Below are positions 44,069-51,907 of a stretch of 64,000 nt of DNA, piece by piece (the first letter of the stretch is position 1; every line of letters starts with the position of its first letter). The stretch is from an uncultured Robinsoniella sp. (lineage in GTDB: Bacteria; Bacillota; Clostridia; Lachnospirales; Lachnospiraceae). The translations under genes were made by a program, and so were the position numbers. Under the pieces are notes generated by a model, which saw only the letters and a program-made list of their open reading frames with translations, made no database searches and was not told the origin of the DNA. The DNA is taken from NCBI GenBank assembly GCA_900540475.1, contig UQGG01000012.1, positions 1-64,000 on the forward strand, in the 5' to 3' direction.

Positions 44069-45433
44069 TTATTCACATAAGAAATACAGATATTTAATAA
44101 TATCATTTTCCAGATTCATTACAATCTCCCTGGCGCTTTCCGGCGTTTCCGGATTTAATTCCTGATACTGCTCCCAGGTTCTGTAATACTTACTCTGGAT
44201 AGGTGCTACTTCTGAATGTGTGTAGTCTTCCTTATTAAACTGCATTCCCGCTGTTTCACCCGCATTTGTGTATACCCCGTAATCCCGTACTGTTTCGCAG
44301 ACAGCAATCAGATTCTCAAGGTTAATATCGTTATAGGTCAATGCTCCTTTGTCAAACTGGAATATAAATTTACCATCCGGCATCATGATATCCAGAAATT
44401 CTTTGGTATAATCAATGCATTCCTGTTTCGTAGCCGTTCTCAGCATACCAAGAGGGAACAGTCCGGCAAGTATATGTTTCTTACCAAGTTTTTCTTTCAC
44501 CAGCTTCGCATCACCCATCTCGAAAGTCAGGTATGTATCAGTAGGCATTTCATAGAGGTAATCCAGGTAACGCATCCAGTCATGTTCACAAAATGCATTC
44601 ATATGAAGTCCCAGGGATGCATAGTCATTCGCCTGACGAAGGAATGGCTCCCACCATAATTTTTCAAAATCTTTTTCCTTCATATAAGTAGCCAGATGTA
44701 AGGGGAAGAATACCTGTCCGTAATTACTGATCTTCTTTGGAATACCTACCATATAATTAAGAGGATATACTGCTTCCACTGCAGCTGCGATTTTATCACG
44801 TTTTCTGCGAAGATCCATGCACATGCCGCTTAAGCTTCGCATATTGTCCGTTAAAATATCAAGAGGTGCATAACACATAGCTTTCGCTGCCGGATCTGCC
44901 GCATAATAACCATATTTCTGGGTCAGTGCACCGATGATAGCACCATTTTTCATCATAAACTGATTTCGCGCCGTCATACCCTGATTTAATGCAAACATCG
45001 CTCTCACCGGATCTTTGGCAAAATCCAATGCACTATAGTTTCTGGGAAGAATCTTCTCGATCAGACAATCAATCGGGTTCTCAATAAAATCATCATATTC
45101 TTCCGGCAAAAGACCTACTGTGTTGGGATGCTGCATCAGCCCTGATTTATTCATTTTAAAGTTATTTGACTCAAGCGCCTGATAGGAATCCGGCATACGT
45201 ATCGTTCCGCCAAATACACAGATATCAGAGGGCACCTTCTGGCACAATTCATCTGCAGCCTGCATCAGTATCTCCGGATGCCAGGCAGCTTCTTTTCCGT
45301 CCACACCCGCATATCCTGCAACGACTTCCAGCGTCAGATTCACATTGATCGGCACACGTTTCGGAATCTTGTTATCAAACACATCATGAAAGATCTGCGT
45401 TCTCTCCTGTCTTAATTGTTCAACATCACCCAT
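44069..45433 (-). CDS. Uroporphyrinogen decarboxylase-like methyltransferase (substrate-specific MT1)
   Basis: 454 residues of the UROD/MtaA-like superfamily, larger than the haem enzyme (~350). In clusters with a corrinoid protein and a folate methyltransferase, this family performs the first methyl transfer from an O- or N-methylated compound to the corrinoid. Recognised segments: PKRVPINVNLTLEVVAGYAG near the N terminus and a barrel with AGLFPLGMLRTATKQECIDY and GVYTNAGETAGM. The methyl donor (methoxyaromatic or other) cannot be deduced. The ATG at 45433 follows AAGGAGGTATTTTTA. The longer frame to 45475 contains that site. Its promoter is at 45610-45638. Confidence 0.82.
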   Translation of the reverse strand: MGDVEQLRQERTQIFHDVFDNKIPKRVPINVNLTLEVVAGYAGVDGKEAAWHPEILMQAADELCQKVPSDICVFGGTIRMPDSYQALESNNFKMNKSGLMQHPNTVGLLPEEYDDFIENPIDCLIEKILPRNYSALDFAKDPVRAMFALNQGMTARNQFMMKNGAIIGALTQKYGYYAADPAAKAMCYAPLDILTDNMRSLSGMCMDLRRKRDKIAAAVEAVYPLNYMVGIPKKISNYGQVFFPLHLATYMKEKDFEKLWWEPFLRQANDYASLGLHMNAFCEHDWMRYLDYLYEMPTDTYLTFEMGDAKLVKEKLGKKHILAGLFPLGMLRTATKQECIDYTKEFLDIMMPDGKFIFQFDKGALTYNDINLENLIAVCETVRDYGVYTNAGETAGMQFNKEDYTHSEVAPIQSKYYRTWEQYQELNPETPESAREIVMNLENDIIKYLYFLCE

Positions 45434-45609
45434 TAAAAATACCTCCTTATAAATGGAACCGTTTTTAGTTTTCATACATTCACAACCGCAATATAGGTAT
45501 TAAAAAAAGACACCCCGCTGTGCCATTTCTTTTACCCATACTTTTATTCGTGATTATCACGTATTTTTAAGATCACCACCTATTTTATGTCGTTATTTTG
45601 TATAAATTT

Positions 45610-45638
45610 ATTGTATCACTCCGCCTAAATTGTGTCAA
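45610..45638 (-). promoter_or_regulatory. Promoter of the corrinoid methyltransferase cluster
   Basis: On the minus strand TTGACA (45633-45638), 17 nt, TACAAT (45610-45615). The leader is about 170 nt, with a small CGTGATAATCACG hairpin. No known riboswitch motif is recognised in it. Confidence 0.7.
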
Positions 45639-45783
45639 GTTATATATTGTTTTAAGTATATTTCGAAAAATACGTTATTATATTAACAAATATATTAAAT
45701 TATCGATTCTGTTCCAAATTAAACTTTTTCCAGCATGTCAAACTAAAGTTTTCGACCTATTTCCCTACTTTTAATGCATCATA

Positions 45784-45885
45784 AAAGTCCGGTATTTTAT
45801 ATATATCTGAGAGAATTATGACAGCTGTAAATATTACGGCTCTATATTCTTTCTCTTTACAGATTATATTAAAATACCGGACTTT
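45784..45885. repeat. Large imperfect inverted repeat
   Basis: AAAGTCCGGTATTTTA (45784-45799) pairs perfectly with TAAAATACCGGACTTT (45870-45885). The 70-nt interior has further partial pairing (CTGAGAGAA with TTCTTTCTC). It lies between the thioesterase stop and the methyltransferase promoter. It could be a terminator-like structure or a small palindromic element. Confidence 0.6.
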
Positions 45886-45951
45886 CTGATTTTTAATTTT
45901 CTGATTCTGATTTTCTGATATTATTAAAAGTTTTCCTTTTGCCTATGATGC

Positions 45952-46374
45952 TCAATCACCGCATAAGATCTCGCGAAACATCTGGTCAAAAGCAGGATTG
46001 GCCTTTTTTAATGATATAAGCTTACCCTCCCTGGAAAGGAAACAATGCTCAGTCTCTCCGTTACAACGGACTTCTTTCGTTTCTTTATCCAAAATGATGT
46101 AAGACAAGGTCATTTTAATACCATTATATTTTTTTAACCGGGCTTCAATCAATACCGTATCGTTAAAATGTACCATAGTTCGATACTGGCATTTTACAGA
46201 GAGTACGGGACTTATAATCCCCGCCTCTTCCATTGCCTGGTATCCAAGGCCTGTCTGTTCCATCAGATCAATTCTGGCTTCTTCAAACCAGCGGATATAA
46301 TTGGAATGATGGATAATTCCCATCTGGTCTGTCTCATAATATTGTGCTTTGTGCTCGTAACATTTAAAATTCAT
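45952..46374 (-). CDS. Acyl-CoA thioesterase, YbgC/4HBT hot-dog family
   Basis: 140 residues, single hot-dog domain. The catalytic region YYETDQMGIIHHSNYIRWFEEAR carries the Asp of the 4-hydroxybenzoyl-CoA thioesterase motif, followed by VKCQYRTMVHFNDTVLIEA. It probably hydrolyses acyl-CoA in the cytoplasm; the chain specificity is unknown. The frame begins with TTG at 46377, but the ATG one codon later with AGGACAGTTG upstream is preferred. The GGDEF/EAL gene ends about 19 nt upstream, so they may be co-transcribed. Confidence 0.88.
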   Translation of the reverse strand: MNFKCYEHKAQYYETDQMGIIHHSNYIRWFEEARIDLMEQTGLGYQAMEEAGIISPVLSVKCQYRTMVHFNDTVLIEARLKKYNGIKMTLSYIILDKETKEVRCNGETEHCFLSREGKLISLKKANPAFDQMFREILCGD

Positions 46375-46393
46375 CAACTGTCCTGCTCTCCTG

Positions 46394-48364
46394 TCATTTA
46401 CTGCCCTGTTTTTCCGCCAACAATAATTTCAGCATTTCATCCCCCGGCATTGGGCGTGCATATAAGAATCCCTGGATAAAATCAATACCGGAATCCTTGA
46501 TAAACTTATCCTGCTCCGGTGTCTCAACCCCTTCTGCAAGCACTTTTAAATCCATGTCGTGGAAGATACCGGTCATACTGCGCAGCATCCCTGCTGATTT
46601 GGGCACAGCCATAGAGGACCAGACCAGGCTTTTATCAATTTTAATCACATCCAGCGGGGTCTCCATAACCGATACGATATTTGAATATCCTGTTCCAAAA
46701 TCATCCAGCCCCAGCATTACGCCGTGTTTATGCATCTCCTCGGCAAATCCGATTACCAGCTGGGCACTTTCCGCCAGTACACTCTCCGTTATTTCGATCT
46801 TGATTTTCGAATATGGTGTGTGATTTTCTTCAATGATTTTCAATACCTTTTCAGCCAGATCCAGCTGGGTAAACTGTACTGTCGAAAAATTCACATGAAT
46901 GCCGTCCAGTTCGATTCCATGTTCCAGCAGCTGATTCATAAAACAGCATACTTTCCGGAGAATCTGATAGGTCATCTCGATAATCATGCCTGTCTCTTCC
47001 GCAATGGGTATAAACTCATCCGGGTAAACTGCACCAATGGGTGAATCCGGAATCCTAAGAAGCGATTCTGCCAGCACAAATTTATTGTTTCTGGTATCTA
47101 TAATCGGCTGATAATATACATCGAAATCATTGTTCTTTAACTTCACTTTTAGAATTTCGGCTATTTGAATCCTCCGTCTCAGTTCACGCATCATTTCCTG
47201 TCCACAATAATAGACTGCCTTTGTTCTGTCCTGCTTTGCCTTGGAAACTGCGTATTCAATACCGTTAATCATTCCTTCCACGCTGTCAGCCGTTTCAGGA
47301 TAACTTACGACTCCCATTGCAGACTGGATAATACAGCTATATTCTTTAACCGTCCAGGGATAAATCATTCTTTCCTTAATGGTACGGATGATATGACGAA
47401 TTTTTTCCTGTTCCGTATTTTTTTCCAGGATGGCAAACTCATCCCCGCTAAACCGGAACAAATACTGTTTTTCTATAATCGTATGGAGATATGCACTGAC
47501 CGCCTTTAAAAATGCATCACCGCTCTGCTGTCCAAAGGTATCGTTGATCTGCTTAAAACCACGCAGTGACAGAACAATAATCGTAAACGATGATTTTTCA
47601 TTTTTCCGGATCATCAATTCCAGCATTTTTAAAAATTCCTGCCTGTTTGGTATATCCGTAAGATAATCAAAGGATATCTGTTTATTTTGCAGATAAAGGT
47701 AAATCAACAGTAACGCACTGGTTGCCGCTGACCCGGACAGCAGTATCGTGGGAAACAGCTGTTGAATGACAATAACTATCATTGCGATAAATGGAAAGAT
47801 CGCCAAAATGCGGCGTATTTTCCGCTCGATCCAGGCGTGCTTAATCAACACGATCACCATTGCTGCAAGGCAGTATATGTAGAATACCAGGTAGGTGGTA
47901 ATAATTAGCGGTCCCTGGATATACGTGCCATCGGGCTTAATATTAAACAATAATTTGCAGGGAAGATTTAGAAGAACCAGGAACAGATAAAGTATACCCG
48001 GAATGCATGACCATCCGATTACTTTAAAAATGCCCTCATGATTCTCATATACCGTCGCTGTTGTATAGTAAAAATATGCCATTCCCATTAGCGGAGTTGC
48101 AATAAAATAAACGATTGTAACCGCCCATGAGACCTGATACGGCACATACTGGGGAAATGCCAGAAATGCCGTAGATAATATATTTGAAAACATAGCACAA
48201 AAAGTCGCTAAAAAACAGCATTGAAATAAACGATTCTTCAAGGATGGAAGCAAATCCCCTTTTCTTGCATAAGACCAGATGATAATGAGAAAAACTACGG
48301 AAATACATTCCGCTGCCACATTCCACCTCAAAACTTCACCTTCTTCCTCTTTATCATCTGACAA
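46394..48364 (-). CDS. Membrane-bound GGDEF/EAL protein (cyclic di-GMP metabolism)
   Basis: About 656 residues. Seven or so membrane helices occupy the first ~230 residues (VAAECISVVFLIIIWSYA onward), followed by a GGDEF domain whose signature is SGDEF (FRFSGDEFAIL) and an EAL domain beginning FVLAESLLRI. The EAL loop DDFGTGYSN and the GVET segment near the C terminus are present. The EAL motif itself is ESL, a substitution seen in some active and some inactive enzymes. The net activity, synthesis or hydrolysis, cannot be decided. The start is uncertain: the open frame begins at TTG 48364, and TTG 48331 after GAAGG or the next GTG are alternatives. Confidence 0.88.
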   Translation of the reverse strand: MSDDKEEEGEVLRWNVAAECISVVFLIIIWSYARKGDLLPSLKNRLFQCCFLATFCAMFSNILSTAFLAFPQYVPYQVSWAVTIVYFIATPLMGMAYFYYTTATVYENHEGIFKVIGWSCIPGILYLFLVLLNLPCKLLFNIKPDGTYIQGPLIITTYLVFYIYCLAAMVIVLIKHAWIERKIRRILAIFPFIAMIVIVIQQLFPTILLSGSAATSALLLIYLYLQNKQISFDYLTDIPNRQEFLKMLELMIRKNEKSSFTIIVLSLRGFKQINDTFGQQSGDAFLKAVSAYLHTIIEKQYLFRFSGDEFAILEKNTEQEKIRHIIRTIKERMIYPWTVKEYSCIIQSAMGVVSYPETADSVEGMINGIEYAVSKAKQDRTKAVYYCGQEMMRELRRRIQIAEILKVKLKNNDFDVYYQPIIDTRNNKFVLAESLLRIPDSPIGAVYPDEFIPIAEETGMIIEMTYQILRKVCCFMNQLLEHGIELDGIHVNFSTVQFTQLDLAEKVLKIIEENHTPYSKIKIEITESVLAESAQLVIGFAEEMHKHGVMLGLDDFGTGYSNIVSVMETPLDVIKIDKSLVWSSMAVPKSAGMLRSMTGIFHDMDLKVLAEGVETPEQDKFIKDSGIDFIQGFLYARPMPGDEMLKLLLAEKQGSK

Positions 48365-48557
48365 GTATTCCCGGGCATCTGCCTTCCCTGAACGATTGTC
48401 TGTAATTTTATAATTTATTCATAATTATAACCGATATTTGGAAAGAATTCAATCTGTTGTGATTGATTTTCTTACTCTGGCTTTATCTTATTTTACTGCG
48501 ATCTCAATGGCACCAATTGGTTCTTTTCATGGCATATCTATAAAAATACAACGAATT

Positions 48558-48770
48558 TTATTTATTTCGTAATTCCCTTTTTAACATTTCATATAAATAA
48601 GCCGATCCTTCCAGATAAAGACCAGTCTCTACATCACTTAACTTTTCAAAAGTTTTAGACATATAGAATAATTCCATTGCCTGATCCATAATAAATCCAT
48701 TATCCTCGATAAGATACCCGATCACTTCCTGTGTAGTGTACTCAATCATTTCCTGCTGCTTGTTTGTCAT
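48558..48770 (-). CDS. DUF3791 domain protein, second copy
   Basis: 70 residues, cytoplasmic, DUF3791-like (TTQEVIGYLIEDNGFIMDQAMELFYMSKTFEKL). It is a small helical protein commonly found beside DUF3990 genes. It overlaps the 3' end of the DUF3990 gene by 29 nt. Start ATG follows AGGTGTGATGC. By position and size it may be an antitoxin or partner for the DUF3990 protein. It is a diverged paralogue of the DUF3791 protein encoded at the other side of the DUF3990 gene. Confidence 0.75.
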   Translation of the reverse strand: MTNKQQEMIEYTTQEVIGYLIEDNGFIMDQAMELFYMSKTFEKLSDVETGLYLEGSAYLYEMLKRELRNK

Positions 48771-49275
48771 GCATCACACCTACTTTCTTTAAATACCGCA
48801 GTGCATTCTCAGTATGAAATGTATATTGATTTGTTAGTTTTCCAAAGTCAAACTCTTTTTTCATGTATTCTGCATCTATCGTTCCCCGACTAAATTGCCG
48901 GATCAAAAGGCCAACCGTATCATTTGCAACAGGACCGATTACCAAATCATATTTAAAATCAAGATTACATTCTATACTATTGAAATCAACAAATTTTCTA
49001 TCCCGATTGTTTTTTATAAATATAGCCCATTCAATCGTAGGTTTATCTCCAAATATACGACAATTTAAATCGTCTTTTTCAGTTAAGTCATCTGGTATTT
49101 CAAATACTGTAACTGTGGGAATTCCACCATCAATTTTAGCTCTGCGTTGTGCCATTCTCCATGCTTGTTCTTCCAATAACGTGGTGTAAAACCCACATCC
49201 AAAATCTTTATTAGGCATGCATTTTGACAAATCAACTTTATCTATATCCATATTAGAACCATGAAAAAGTTTCAC
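48742..49275 (-). CDS. DUF3990 domain protein (ADP-ribosyltransferase-like, candidate toxin)
   Basis: 177 residues. It begins KLFHGSN (His5-Gly6) and contains DFGCGFYTT (24-32), the pattern of the ART-like DUF3990 family in which His and Tyr positions line the NAD site. IGPVANDTVG and RGTIDAEYM lie in the C-terminal half. No signal peptide. The longest frame starts at ATG 49302, but GTG at 49275 forms a GTGA overlap with the stop of the upstream DUF3791 gene and follows GGGGTG, so it is preferred. Sandwiched between two DUF3791 genes, it looks like the toxin of a toxin-antitoxin module. Activity is inferred, not shown. Confidence 0.78.
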   Translation of the reverse strand: MKLFHGSNMDIDKVDLSKCMPNKDFGCGFYTTLLEEQAWRMAQRRAKIDGGIPTVTVFEIPDDLTEKDDLNCRIFGDKPTIEWAIFIKNNRDRKFVDFNSIECNLDFKYDLVIGPVANDTVGLLIRQFSRGTIDAEYMKKEFDFGKLTNQYTFHTENALRYLKKVGVMHDKQAAGND

Positions 49276-49496
49276 TTTGCAGCACCCCCATTCTTTTTGC
49301 ATATTGCTGCTAAATCATCCATCACATCATCAAATGAAAGGGTATGCTCAACATCATAGAATTCTTTCAGAAACTCAATACCTCTATGCCGCTTTAAATA
49401 AATATATGCATCCCGCATATGCATCTCGTAGTGATTTGCAAATTCACTGATGCAAACAACAATATATTCTAATAAATTCACATCTGTTTTCGTCAT
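49272..49496 (-). CDS. DUF3791 domain protein, first copy
   Basis: 74 residues, cytoplasmic, DUF3791-like (LLEYIVVCISEFANHYEMHMRDAYIYLKRHRGIEFLKEFY). It precedes the DUF3990 gene with a 4-nt overlap, the usual order for antitoxin then toxin. The frame opens at 49535, but AAGGAGTGGAATAT precedes the ATG at 49496. The promoter and a palindrome at the transcription start lie immediately upstream, consistent with autoregulation. Confidence 0.75.
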   Translation of the reverse strand: MTKTDVNLLEYIVVCISEFANHYEMHMRDAYIYLKRHRGIEFLKEFYDVEHTLSFDDVMDDLAAICKKNGGAAK

Positions 49497-49515
49497 ATAT
49501 TCCACTCCTTTCCAA

Positions 49516-49540
49516 GTAAGACTTACCTGTATCAATTATA
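49516..49540 (-). promoter_or_regulatory. Promoter and palindrome of the DUF3791/DUF3990 module
   Basis: On the minus strand TATAAT is at 49535-49540, with a weak TTTCAA-like -35 17 nt upstream. GTAAG-A-CTTAC (49516-49526) is a perfect 11-bp palindrome at about +2 to +12 and may be an operator. Confidence 0.5.
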
Positions 49541-49575
49541 TCCTAATCTTTATGATATTGAAAATACCATCAGTT

Positions 49576-50601
49576 TTATTCAATAAACATTGCATCCCCA
49601 AACGAAAAAAACCGATACCTTTCCTTCACTGCCGTCTCATACGCATTCATAATATTCTCTTTCCCAGCCAGCGCTGAAACCAGCATCAAAAGCGTAGATT
49701 CCGGCAGATGGAAATTCGTGATCAGATGATCGATCATCTTAAACTGATAACCGGGATAGATGAAGATCTCCGTCCATCCGCTTCCCGCTTTCAGAACCCC
49801 ATTTTCATCCGTGGCTGATTCTAAAGTACGGCAGCTGGTCGTTCCCACGGAGATTACTTTCCCACCATTTTTTTTGGTCTCATTAATGATGTGAGCCTGA
49901 TCTTCTTCTACAACGTAAAATTCAGAATGCATGTGATGTTCCGTAACATCTTCCACTTTCACAGGCCGGAAGGTACCAAGCCCAACATGAAGTGTCACAT
50001 GTGCTATCTGAATCCCCTTCTTCTGGATTTCTTCCAGCAGTTCCGGTGTAAAATGCAGACCTGCCGTAGGTGCTGCTGCGGAGCCGTCATTCTTTGCATA
50101 AACCGTCTGATAACGATTCTTGTCTTTCAGCTGGTGGGTAATATATGGCGGCAGAGGCATCTGACCCAGCTGATCCAGGATTTCTTCAAAAACTCCTTCA
50201 TAGGAAAATTGAATCAGGCGGTTCCCCTCTTCTACCACATCGATGACTTCGCCCATTAAAAGTCCTTCCCCAAATGAGATCTTGGTTCCGGGCTTTGCCT
50301 TCTTACCCGGCTTTACTAATGTTTCCCATATATTGTTTTCTTTGCGCTTCAGCAAAAGAACCTCAATTTTGGCATCTGTGCCAACCTTATTTCCGAAAAG
50401 ACGTGCCGGAATTACTTTTGTATCATTGACAACCAGGCAGTCTCCGGGATTTAAATACTGTACGATATTCTTGAAAATCTCATGACGGATTTCTCCGGTT
50501 TTTCTATCTAATACTAAAAGTCTGGAACTGGAACGGTCTTCCAGCGGATCCTGAGCGATTAATTCCTGTGGTAAGTCAAAATAAAAATCTGAAGTTTTCA
50601 T
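49576..50601 (-). CDS. queA: S-adenosylmethionine:tRNA ribosyltransferase-isomerase
   Basis: 341 residues. Transfers and isomerises the ribosyl group of AdoMet onto 7-aminomethyl-7-deazaguanine in tRNA, giving epoxyqueuosine. Family motifs intact: [84 protein letters not shown] and [15 protein letters not shown]. Start ATG follows TAGGAGAGCTGCAC. No other queuosine gene is in the window. Confidence 0.97.
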   Translation of the reverse strand: MKTSDFYFDLPQELIAQDPLEDRSSSRLLVLDRKTGEIRHEIFKNIVQYLNPGDCLVVNDTKVIPARLFGNKVGTDAKIEVLLLKRKENNIWETLVKPGKKAKPGTKISFGEGLLMGEVIDVVEEGNRLIQFSYEGVFEEILDQLGQMPLPPYITHQLKDKNRYQTVYAKNDGSAAAPTAGLHFTPELLEEIQKKGIQIAHVTLHVGLGTFRPVKVEDVTEHHMHSEFYVVEEDQAHIINETKKNGGKVISVGTTSCRTLESATDENGVLKAGSGWTEIFIYPGYQFKMIDHLITNFHLPESTLLMLVSALAGKENIMNAYETAVKERYRFFSFGDAMFIE

Positions 50602-50914
50602 GTGCAGCTCTCCTATATTTTCTGATTATGTATGAATTTTTCCTAAACTTTCTATAGTATAGCATCGTTCCCGCTACCTTTCAAGAGCGTATCACATAGA
50701 AGCCTTTCACAACGCCTATCACATAGTGGCGGTACCTGCCATGCTGTGCCCACTAAGGGTGTGCGCAGTTACACCACATAAAACTCACAGGAATTGGCTC
50801 TCATCCTCTCATCAAAAGAAGACCTTAGCAAATTGCTAAAGTCTTGTGTCAGAACATGGTAATATGGCAGCCTGCCGGATAATTTTCTGATAAATTATCC
50901 GGCACACCATGGTA
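50602..50914. other. Gene-free stretch with short repeats and a hairpin
   Basis: No convincing ORF. TATCACATAG occurs twice 27 nt apart (50690-50699 and 50717-50726). A perfect 12-bp stem GCCGGATAATTT/AAATTATCCGGC (50874-50903) lies just after the sirtuin gene stop but lacks a U tract. A small TTAGCAAATTGCTAA palindrome sits near 50825-50839. Confidence 0.6.
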
Positions 50915-51643
50915 TTAATACCCTAATAAAGGCAGCACATTTCTTGGCTCTTCAATAATTACCAGATCAGCCTTTACGTCCGTATAGTGTTCCTGATCAT
51001 GAATGATGACGAGGCTATGTCCTTCAAAATATTTGATGTAATTTGCAAATACTTCAGAGGATAGCGTTGTTCCCAGTAAAAGCAATACATCTGCCTTTTC
51101 AATTTCTTCTGTTGTTTTCGTCATCAGCCTGCTGTCTACCATCTCTCCAAATAGGGATACCATGGGTCGTATGGGAATCTTGCATGTTTCACAGATTGGC
51201 ATGCCTTTCGCATTTAACATGTAATCCAGGGAATACTCTTTTTTACAGCGTGGACATTGATTGTGATAAATACTTCCGTGAAGGTTAATCATATTTTTGC
51301 AGCCCATCTGCCTGCCATGCTCATAGATATTGGCTGTAACGATGCACTGCAGTTTTCCAGCCCGTTCCATTGCAGCCAGTGCCGAAGCGGACTCTGTTAT
51401 TTCCGGCGGATTCTCCAGCATTTCATGAATATAAAAATCAAAAAACTGTTCCGGTCTGGTGCTGTAAAAAGCGCTTGAGAATATTTCTTCCGGTGACGCG
51501 TCATACTTCTGCTCAATCTCGTAAGCCCGCAAAGGTTTTTTAACACCTGTGTACCCGCCTTCTTCCATCATGCCGGATCCGCATAATGCTACGGTATACT
51601 GGCTTTCTTCCAGTATCTTTTTCAAATGCTCAATCTTAGTCAT
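50915..51643 (-). CDS. Divergent sirtuin-like protein (SIR2 family)
   Basis: 242 residues, cytoplasmic. Sirtuin landmarks are present but altered. The NAD loop reads CGSGMM (residues 21-26) where GAGxS is usual. TANIYEHG (103-110) replaces TQNIDGLH, so the Asp after Asn-Ile is Tyr. The catalytic His is kept (NLHGS, His122). Four zinc Cys are at 130, 133, 151 and 154. GTTLSSEVF (191-199) replaces GTSL.V. It may be a deacylase of unusual specificity or an inactive NAD binder. The open frame begins at 51718, but AAGGAGGCAGAAAAT lies before the ATG at 51643. Confidence 0.85.
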   Translation of the reverse strand: MTKIEHLKKILEESQYTVALCGSGMMEEGGYTGVKKPLRAYEIEQKYDASPEEIFSSAFYSTRPEQFFDFYIHEMLENPPEITESASALAAMERAGKLQCIVTANIYEHGRQMGCKNMINLHGSIYHNQCPRCKKEYSLDYMLNAKGMPICETCKIPIRPMVSLFGEMVDSRLMTKTTEEIEKADVLLLLGTTLSSEVFANYIKYFEGHSLVIIHDQEHYTDVKADLVIIEEPRNVLPLLGY

Positions 51644-51907
51644 ATTTTCTGCCTCCTTCCTGCTCAAACCAGGCAATACAGCTTCTCTGTAATTTACAAT
51701 GCAGGCACCGGTGATCACGCTGGTAACCGCTGTAGTATTACAGATTCACTATAGTTTACGATGCCGCCCGGTATTATTCTGTTAAAATAATTATACAATT
51801 ATTTTATATAAAATACCATTGATACTGTATGAAATTCAAATCCAAATTATTTCCAATTGGTAAAGATAATGTGTTTTCTCCTAAACATGACCATCTAACC
51901 CAGCATT

